The position numbers and the translations under genes were made by a program. Shown here in pieces: positions 57,120-64,000 of a stretch of 64,000 bases of DNA (positions are counted from its first letter, which is position 1; every line of letters starts with the position of its first letter). The notes beneath the pieces are model-generated. The model had not been told where the DNA came from. It was given only the letters and a program-made list of their open reading frames with translations, and did not search any database. The stretch comes from Adiantum capillus-veneris (taxonomy: Eukaryota; Streptophyta; Polypodiopsida; Polypodiales; Pteridaceae), in NCBI GenBank assembly GCA_014529385.2, contig CM043942.1, positions 3,328,501-3,392,500 of the forward strand. The letters are read 5' to 3'.

Positions 57120-58660
57120 GGTTAAGATATAGACATGTGCTTAATAGATCTATCTCAACACAGGGTCAATGGTAAGGGGCCCAAATGAGAGATGGTCTAT
57201 CAAAGAGTAAGGCTAACCAATGGAGAATAAGACCTTAGGATTAGCTTCGTTGAAGACCTCCCATAATTAGTGTAAAAGTCCTTTGACCTTAGGTAAGCTA
57301 AGGCTGAGATTGAGGTCGGAACCCGGCCCAAGCTTGAGGTGTTTGAGGTGCTTGTTGTGCTTAATGACTAAGGTGCTTGAGGTGCCTCATGACTGAGATG
57401 CTTGAGATGCTTGATGTGCTTGATGATTGAGATGCTTGAGGTGCTTGTCATGCTTGAGAGGGCTGTACTTGAGGTGAGAACCCAACCCAAGCTTGAGTGG
57501 CTTAAGTGCCAAGCTTGTGGTGAGAACTAGGCCCAAGTTTGAGGGGCTTGAGGTGGCACAAAAGTCAAAGCTAATTCCTACAAGGAAGGGGCGAGCCCTA
57601 TAAGAAGGGGGATGAGAGAGAACACACACACACTCACACAAGGCATTCTTGGTACAAAGAAAGTAAAAGGGACACTTGTCAAGCCCCTAGCTAGGTTACC
57701 CTCATGGTGTGCCTAAAGCCTATTGGTTGGTCTTCCAAGGGATCCATTGATAATTTAGCACAACTAACTAAGTGTTAGCATTTATCAAGCCCTCTATCTT
57801 AAAGGGGAAAGGGGGACACTTGTCCCAAGGCTACCCTTGTTGCTTGGTATGACTCTTTCTTGTGATTGGCTAGGACTGGAGGGGTCCAATGAGCTTCAAG
57901 CATGAGCTACAAGGGGGGGGGTCGACCAAAGCAAGTAGGGGGGCTGCTTAGGGCGTATACTCTCCCACACACACTCACACATAGTCTCATTGTGCATTGT
58001 AAAAAGTGCAAGAGCTCCCTCTCCTTCTCCAAGCAAGTAGAGGTTGAGATCCTACACCAACACTCTTGGCTATGGAGCGAAAATCCAACCAAGAGCCATG
58101 CTTTAATCCTTAAGCTTGACATCTTCTCCATCTTCATTACTATGCTATTATGTATGCTATCAAGAAGAGTGATGATAAATGAGGAGCTAATTCTTTCTCC
58201 TATGAAATGTTTCTTCTTCCTCTTCCCTACCCTCATTCCCTGCTAGCTCTCTCCACCTTCAAAGGTGTTTGAGGTCCTGGGACTGAGACTTGGGATATTT
58301 AATACTTTCTTCAAAGATTTTGTTATTCTTGTGATGCATGAAGCTTTCCATCTTCATTGCATCACCTAGGTCTTAAGGAACACAACGATTGTATTGTAAC
58401 AATTCTCTCTTAATGGGAGAAATCATAATACAAATGCCTATTGGAGGAGGGACCGGCTCTACATAAATCTGGTCCTCAGCTATTGTCATGTTCTCTAAAT
58501 TCTCTCTCTTGCAAAAGTATTGTTCATGCCAAGTTAACTAGTTGCTATGTTTATGTTGTTATCTTCAATTATGATCACCCGCTATGCTCACAAAGTAATT
58601 TTTCAAAACTACTGTCATTAATTTTTGCTACTCTCAAGTTAATAGGCCAATTCCATTACA
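57120..58660 (+). repeat. LTR of a long-LTR gypsy, plus strand (1541 bp)
   Basis: Starts (G)GTTAAGATATAGACATGTG, where the first T of TGTTAAG is changed, and ends CCAATTCCATTACA. It carries a short CACACACAC at 57622, the same site as the (TG)n in the minus copies. It is bounded by a purine tract on the left and a primer site on the right, so it serves as 3' LTR to one element and 5' LTR to another. Confidence 0.9.
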
Positions 58661-58740
58661 TTGGTATCAGAGTATTTGGTATGTCTTTTCTTGCTTAAGA
58701 AGAGAGGTCCGTAAGTGGCCTATGAATGGTTGATTTTGCT
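58661..58740 (+). other. primer site (initiator tRNA-Met) and start of leader
   Basis: TTGGTATCAGAGTATTTGGT directly follows the LTR. The leader (TCTTTTCTTGCTTAAGAAGA) matches 63539 onward and stops at 58740, where family U begins. Confidence 0.88.
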
Positions 58741-59984
58741 TATTATATTAGGGTAAGCGGAACTGGGATTGGTATTTGAGCTGCTCTGATCCACCAAAGC
58801 TCCATTTCTGATTGAGTTTTGTGGTATGGGGAATCAAGCTTACCCTGGCTATAGTCCAATTCTCTGTTCTTAAGGGATAGGGATACTCTTTCCATTTTTT
58901 GACATTTCTGAATTTGAGCTTCATCCAATTTCATAACAAATATAAGTTTTCCTTCACAATATACTTCTTGCATATTATAGTATCTCACCATAGCAAATTG
59001 AACAGTTTTTATACTCATCCAAATGTTATTGAAAACATTATACTCAAAAGAAGATTTTTTTTCTGTTTTTCATATGGCATCGTTCCTTCTATATGATAGT
59101 ACTCTCCAAAATGTTCGGGTATTTCTTCATTTAACAAAGTCCTAACTTTCCCAACATTGTGAGGCCTAGGCAACCCAAAAGCTTTAATCTTGTAATACTT
59201 TAAAACCTGAAACCAGGTTTTAGAGATGGCCCTGTAACCCCTTCTACTCACCCCCACTGTGCCACAAACTTCTTGCATTTGAGAAGGTTGGACTAGTAAA
59301 CCCATATCTTATCTTTCAGTAAATTTTGAAATACCAAATTCTTCTGAGTTTGATTTTCAGGAAGTTCCAAAATTTTAAGAATATCAGTTTTGTTCATTAC
59401 CTCATTCAAAAATCTCACCCTTTCTTGAACATTGGACATATCAAATCCTAAAAGACTAGTCACATGTTCTCTAGTAATCTTTAATCTTTTTTTTCTTCGT
59501 CCAGAACCTTCTGTTAAGTTTACTACATCTCATTTGTTTTACTTCGTGCTCTTAATCCTATTGGAGTTTCTTTTAAAGTCCGAAGCTGGTGATTTTCTTG
59601 TTTTAGAGATGCTATTTGGTTTTCAAGTTCTAAAATTCTTGTTGCATTTAAAGACAAAACAGTTTTGAGATATTAAATGTAATGTGTATGATCAATGTGT
59701 AAATGAGATAACCTAGAACTATATCTTAGTAAGACATCACCAACAAATCTCATCAAATCATGAGGTGTGTGAAAAGATAGATACCTTTCAGTGCTAGGAT
59801 CCAGTGGATACAAGTTCCCATCTGTCCATATATCAATGTGTTTCTTTCCCTCGTTGTGAAGTTGTTGTGCTTCATTTGCAGTTGTAACTGGTCTTTAGAC
59901 ACTCCGTGTAGTAGCATATTCCTGGCTTAGCTTAATGTTCAAGTGAAACTTGTGGTTACCACTAATGGAAGATGTATTAGTCAT
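58741..59984 (-). pseudogene. family U, copy 2 (N-terminal two thirds)
   Basis: Minus strand, ATG at 59984. Reads MTNTSSISGNHKFHLNIKLS, a stop, AQQLHNEGKKHIDIWTDGNL and YPLDPSTERYLSFHTPHDLM, a coiled-coil piece LELENQIASLKQENHQLRTL, a basic piece GRRKKRLKITREHVTSLLGF, DMSNVQERVRFLNEVMNKTD, then GVSRRGYRAISKTWFQVLKY with KIKAFGLPRPHNVGKVRTLL (helix-rich, possibly DNA-binding) and YYNMQEVYCEGKLIFVMKLD, ending near WWIRAAQIPIPVP. About four stops or frame breaks and no introns. It shares order and motifs with copy 1. I do not recognise the family. Confidence 0.6.
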
Positions 59985-60365
59985 TGTAAGTAATGAAGGA
60001 GCAGAAAGTATAATGGAAATAACGTAGCGGCAGAACAAGGTGCATCAGAGAAGAAGAGATAAAGCTCGTAAAAGGTGAGAGAAAAAAGAGAGATTAAGTG
60101 ATTCAAAAGTGGAAACAACTATTTTCCGCCAAGTGAAGTAAATGAAAACAAATTTCGAGGTGAGCCACAAAGGAATGTGAAGAAAATGATATCTTTTGGC
60201 ATATTTAGAGATATGTACCTAGATACGCTTTAGATTGCGTAGATATGCTTTAAATGACCAAAACGAGCAAATTTGGAGCCGTTTTGACCATAAACGGCTC
60301 TACTAATTAGTAATTTAATCAATTCCTTACACAGCCCTTTTTGAGTCGTTTTTGGCCCTAATGAT
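59985..60365. other. upstream flank of family U copy 2, with a hairpin
   Basis: Contains GAGCCGTTTTGACCATAAAC followed by GGCTC, a 9-bp perfect stem with a 7-nt loop at about 60275-60299. It joins the gypsy integrase at about 60366. Confidence 0.4.
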
Positions 60366-61606
60366 TCAAGGAGTAGAGATGTATTTCTATTGGCCTACCA
60401 TGAAAGTGTGCATACAAGAGTATATTTCAAAATGCGTAGTATGCCAAAAGGCCAAGTATGATAGAGGGAAGCAACCTGGATTACTCAAGCCATTGTCTAT
60501 CCCAAATTCACAATGGGAGAGGATATCCATGGATTTCATCTTTGGATTGCCCAAGTCTATCCATGGGAATACGGGAATATGGACAATAGTCAACAGGTTT
60601 AGCAAGCAAGCACACTTTATCCCTGTCAAAAAGACTATTAAGGCACACCAAATGGCAACTCTCTTTATATCTCAGATTTTCAAACACCATGGATTACCAA
60701 CATCCATTGTGTCAGATAGAGATCCTAGAATGACCATTGATTTTTGGGCAGGTCTCTTTGAAAAGAACAAGATTGAATTTCTCTTCGTCCTATCACCCAC
60801 AAAGGGATAGCCAAAGTGAGGTAGTCAATCTTATGATACTCGATCTACTCAAGACTTATGTTATCGAAGCATATCAACGCTCACAATGGAAAAAGTACTT
60901 ACCTCTTGTAGAGTATGCCTACAATAATAATGTACATACTTCTAGGGGAAAAGCACCTTTTGAGATCATTGAGGGAAGACCTAAAAGTCCCTTGCTACTC
61001 AAAGTACATGGGAAGATCTTCGCTACCGATGAGTATAGCCGTGAGCTACAAGAATCTTTTCAAAAGATTAAGGAGGCTATATCCATCTCTCAACAAAGAA
61101 AAAAAGTTGTTGCTGATAAGCACAGAAGGACCTTAAGGTTCAAAGAAAATGATTGGGTCTTACTTAAGTTTCCTAAGGCTCGATTAAGGCAAACGACGAG
61201 TAAAAATCATACACGCCATCAAAAATATTATGCTAAGCTAGCAAAAAGATATTATGGTCCTTTCCAAATCTTGAAGCCTATCAATGAGACAGCTTATCAA
61301 CTCAAGTTGCCCAACCATTGGCTCATACACAATGCTTTTAATGTGAGCCTACTCAAGCCCTACAAAGGAGAGCCACCAAGTGAACCAATTATTGAAGACC
61401 CTCCCAAAGTTGAAGACCAAGAAGAGGTGCTACAACCCGAAGCTATTCTTCGGCATGAAGACAAGGTACTACAACATGGTAAGATGATTCGATGGTATCT
61501 TATTAAGTTCAATTATTATCCTTTTGAAGATGCTAGATGGATGCAAGGAATACAGCTTAAGGATAGTATGAACCTTGTCAATGCTTACAATACTATATTA
61601 GAGTAA
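60366..61606 (+). pseudogene. integrase of the long-LTR gypsy (catalytic core present, one frameshift)
   Basis: Begins inside the zinc domain (FYWPTMKVCIQEYISKCVVC, QKAKYDRGKQPGLLKPL). Core: RISMDFIFGLPKSIHGNTGI, SIVSDRDPRMTIDFWAGLFE, then a frame break near 60780 and SSYHPQRDSQSEVVNLMILD; the three acidic residues are in place. C-terminus: RRTLRFKENDWVLLKFPKAR, RYYGPFQILKPINETAYQLK (GPY/F type) and a chromodomain-like WYLIKFNYYPFEDARWMQGI. The N-terminal part and everything upstream (gag to RNase H) is missing. This copy shows what the minus element at 32.4 kb has lost. Confidence 0.88.
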
Positions 61607-62018
61607 GCAAATGTACTAATTTCTTTAAAATGACCCATGTTTTTGTCTTATAAGACTAGTTCTCTTCTTAATCCTACACAAATTTAAATAGTATGCATGC
61701 TTAGAATCAAGTTTGCGATGACGACGTCTCTCAAGCAACAAGCATAATTGGTCACTCTGCTTTGGGAGAATGAACTAGACTAAAGAGTAGACATGCTTGC
61801 GGTAGCTATGTCTCCCAAGCCCCAAATGGATTAGTCATCCACCTTGGAAAGATGTCGTAGAGTAAAAAGGGATCCTCTACCCGCTAAGTACGATTGACTA
61901 ATGACTAAGGCTTTATCTCTTGTCATAATAATCAAGATCTAATTTTCCTAAATGATTTTCTCATGTTAAACTGATCATTTAATATGGGGAAGTGCCAGGG
62001 GAGAAAAAGCTAGAAGAT
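61607..62018 (+). other. 3' untranslated region and purine tract of the plus-strand gypsy
   Basis: Homologous to the 3' region of the minus element. It ends with a diverged purine-rich stretch (AGGGGAGAAAAAGCTAGAAG) before the LTR. Confidence 0.65.
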
Positions 62019-62295
62019 TGGTTAAGCTAGCAGACCGGCATGGTAGGGATCCAAAGGAGGTAAAATAGGGATCCAAAGGGGGGGCCATCTGCAAAAGAGC
62101 CATGTGCAACAATGGGCTAAAATGACCCTAAGGTTCAGCCCATTAAAACTTCCAAAATGCTAAGGTTCCAAATTCAAAGGTTGTGTCCAAAGGTCAACCA
62201 TGGGGGAATCGGATGCTTTGTGTGTGTCAAAAAAGTCTTTACAAATCCCTACTTAGGAGGGGGCGAGCCTTTCTTGTAGGGGATAAGAGAGAAAG

Positions 62296-62333
<38 letters not shown>

Positions 62334-63525
62334 GCTCCCTTTACACAAACGGAATGAGGGACATATGTGAGCTCCCTAGCCCAGATGCCCACAAGGTGTA
62401 CCCAATTCCTATTGGATGGCCTTGGAGGTGGACCAATGAGAATTAGACTAGAGTAAATCTAGTTTAATTAATTTAAAAACACTTAATAAAAGAACCAATG
62501 AGAATTAAGTCCTCTAGAAGACTATTGGACAGTCTCCCAAGGGGTCCAATGAGCATTCAGAAGAGCCGAATGGCTTGCCTGATTCCTATTGGTCATGAGG
62601 CAAAGGGGTCCAATGAGAGTTTGGTTGAATTATTAAATTACCTAAAGCTCTCACAAAAGGGGAAAAGGGGACACATGTCAGAATTCTATCACTTATACTG
62701 CTTAATTACCATTGTCTAGGCTTGGGGAGGGCCAATTAGGGTAGAGCATGAGCAAAGAGCAAGAGGGGTCGACCAAGAGAGAGAGGGGGCTAATTTTTGC
62801 AAGGAATTATCACACACACACTCACACAATCTCATGTGTGAAGAAAAGAAGACTCTCTCTCCTTCTCAAGCTTTAATGGAAAGCTTAGCACCTACTCCAA
62901 GCTTGTGAGAAGGGAGGCCTACACCAACAACTCTTGGCTTTGTGATGCAAATCCAACCAAGAGCCAAGCTTTAATGCATGCTCATCTCCTCTACCATGCT
63001 AATTACTAAGCTAAGCTATGCTAATATGAGTGATTATGTGAGGAGATGTACATCTTTCTTGTAAGAATACTCCTTCCTCTCAATCTACTCTCATACCCTG
63101 CTAGCTCTCACCATCTTCGAAGGTGTGTGAGGTCTTGGGTCTGAGACCGGGGATAATTGATGTTTTGTTTGCTAAGTGTTTTGCTTAGTGCATGAAGCTT
63201 TCATCTTCATTGCACTGGCTAGTCTTGAAGGAACACAAAGAATTGTATTGTACAATGTATGGCTTGATGGGAGAATCCATAATACAGAGCCTTTTGGAGG
63301 GGGGACCGGCTCCATGCAAATCCGGTCCTCAACTGTTTTCAATAGCTTAATTTCTCTCTCTTTTGAAAGTATTGTTCATGCTATCTAACTAGGTGTTATG
63401 ATTTTTGTTGCTCTCTCCACCCAAGCACTCTTGTAAATTTCATTAGGAATCTATTCTAATGAAATGCCCACTATGTTCATGCTAATTTCCGCTACACAAA
63501 AGTTTTTAGGCCATTAAATGTTACA
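62019..63525 (+). repeat. LTR of a long-LTR gypsy, variant U3 (1507 bp)
   Basis: Starts TGGTTAAGCTAGCAGACCGG and ends CCATTAAATGTTACA. The 3' half matches the other LTRs (GGGGACCGGCTCCATGCAAA, CGGTCCTCAACTG), but the first 200 bp are different, with repeated TAGGGATCCAAAGG. (CA)18 lies at 62296-62331. Confidence 0.88.
62296..62331. repeat. (CA)18 inside the LTR
   Basis: Same LTR position as the (TG)n tracts of the minus element, after GATAAGAGAGAAAGT. Confidence 0.95.
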
Positions 63526-63920
63526 TTGGTATGAGAGCACAAGGTTTCTCTTTTCTTGCTCAAGAAGGGAGGTCCTCAAGCTAGCTATAAATGGTTGGTA
63601 TTATTAATTGCCTGTGAGTGAGTAAAATTTGGATTTTTTAGCCTTGCAATACGCCTGCCTTCGTGCAGTTAACGGGGCATCACCGTCGAGATCTATGGTC
63701 TTAATAGTGGAGTCCTACAGGGCTTGCCTACGGCTTAAGCACTATTGAGCTATTAGAATCTTGACAGGAGCCGGTGTTGTTTTGGTGTTGAACGACCCTC
63801 TCTTCTATTTCTTGCAATTAATGGTATTCGAGCCACGGTTACAGTAGCTTGAGTGCTTTTTCTAAAGGGGTAAAGAGGAGTAGCAACTACGGCTTGAAGT
63901 GCCAAAGTACACCTAAAAAG
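63526..63920 (+). other. primer site and leader of a further gypsy copy
   Basis: TTGGTATGAGAGC (one change from the usual TTGGTATCAGAGC), then a leader homologous to 36126-36484. The leader stops where gag should start and is replaced by an inverted LTR end. Confidence 0.8.
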
Positions 63921-63924
63921 TTAA

Positions 63925-64000
63925 GCTATAACTATTTTCCTATTTTGGATCCCTATTTTCCCTCCTTTGGATCCCTACTGTGGCCGGTCTGCTAGCTCCA
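63925..64000 (-). repeat. inverted LTR end of the variant long-LTR gypsy
   Basis: The minus strand reads TGGAGCTAGCAGACCGGCC, CAGTAGGGATCCAAAGGAGG and AAAATAGGGATCC, matching 62019-62080. It therefore belongs to a minus-strand LTR that would extend beyond 64000 or is a fragment. Confidence 0.8.

Noticed and set aside
58741-59984. Family U as an endogenous viral gene
   Set aside because: No viral motif (polymerase, capsid, movement protein signature) could be recognised; left as unassigned.

Overview
The window reads as nuclear DNA of a land plant with a large, repeat-choked genome. It is packed with Ty3/gypsy and Ty1/copia LTR retrotransposons primed by initiator tRNA-Met, two kinds of LINE, a CACTA transposase remnant and long (GA)n, (CT)n, (TG)n, (TA)n and poly-C tracts. 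Short introns with canonical GT..AG ends are visible in two places. The leftmost gypsy has a Gag and protease of the Sushi/fungal/Tcn1-like type, which is known from mosses, lycophytes and other non-seed plants. Together with the repeat style this suggests a fern or another non-seed plant; that is inference, not proof. I see no intact host gene and no bacterial, organellar, tRNA or rRNA gene.

Layout, left to right. 1-9498: a minus-strand gypsy that runs off the left edge. Its right-hand LTR carries an array of heat-shock-element-like repeats upstream of a TATA box and is split by a nested plus-strand chromovirus (3221-9264, 170-bp LTRs). 9499-15180: microsatellites, an LTR remnant, a degenerate L1 3' end, and otherwise little. 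15181-20984: a cluster of L1-type LINE copies in both orientations that share a palindromic 3' tail. 20985-24310: a decayed Ty1/copia element inserted in an L1 copy. 24311-29330: AT-rich, nothing recognisable except a short duplicated ORF.

29340-40460: one copy of an unrecognised repetitive protein-coding family ('family U'), cut in two by a composite insertion (30163-39044). The insertion is made of a minus-strand gypsy with 1.56-kb LTRs, an SR-rich Gag and a deleted integrase core, followed by a fragment of a COG0523/CobW-type GTPase gene next to a copia-type primer site and LTR. 41433-46219: a nearly intact two-ORF LINE lying between (GA)n tracts. 46783-47645: a fold-back element built of nested hairpins and (TA)n/(TG)n arrays. 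47800-48387: a decayed gene fragment with a zinc-binding motif and a 72-bp intron. 51520-56800: a second chromovirus, minus strand, whose middle is replaced by CACTA transposase sequence. 57036-64000: a tandem series of the long-LTR gypsy (LTR, internal remnant, LTR, leader) with a second copy of family U inside it and an inverted LTR end at the right edge.

The genes do not cooperate in a host pathway. What the window shows is layered transposition: insertions into insertions, internal deletions, gene capture and methylation-type decay. The most interesting points are the heat-shock-like LTR array, family U, the captured CobW fragment, the nested-hairpin fold-back element, and the LINE bounded by microsatellites.
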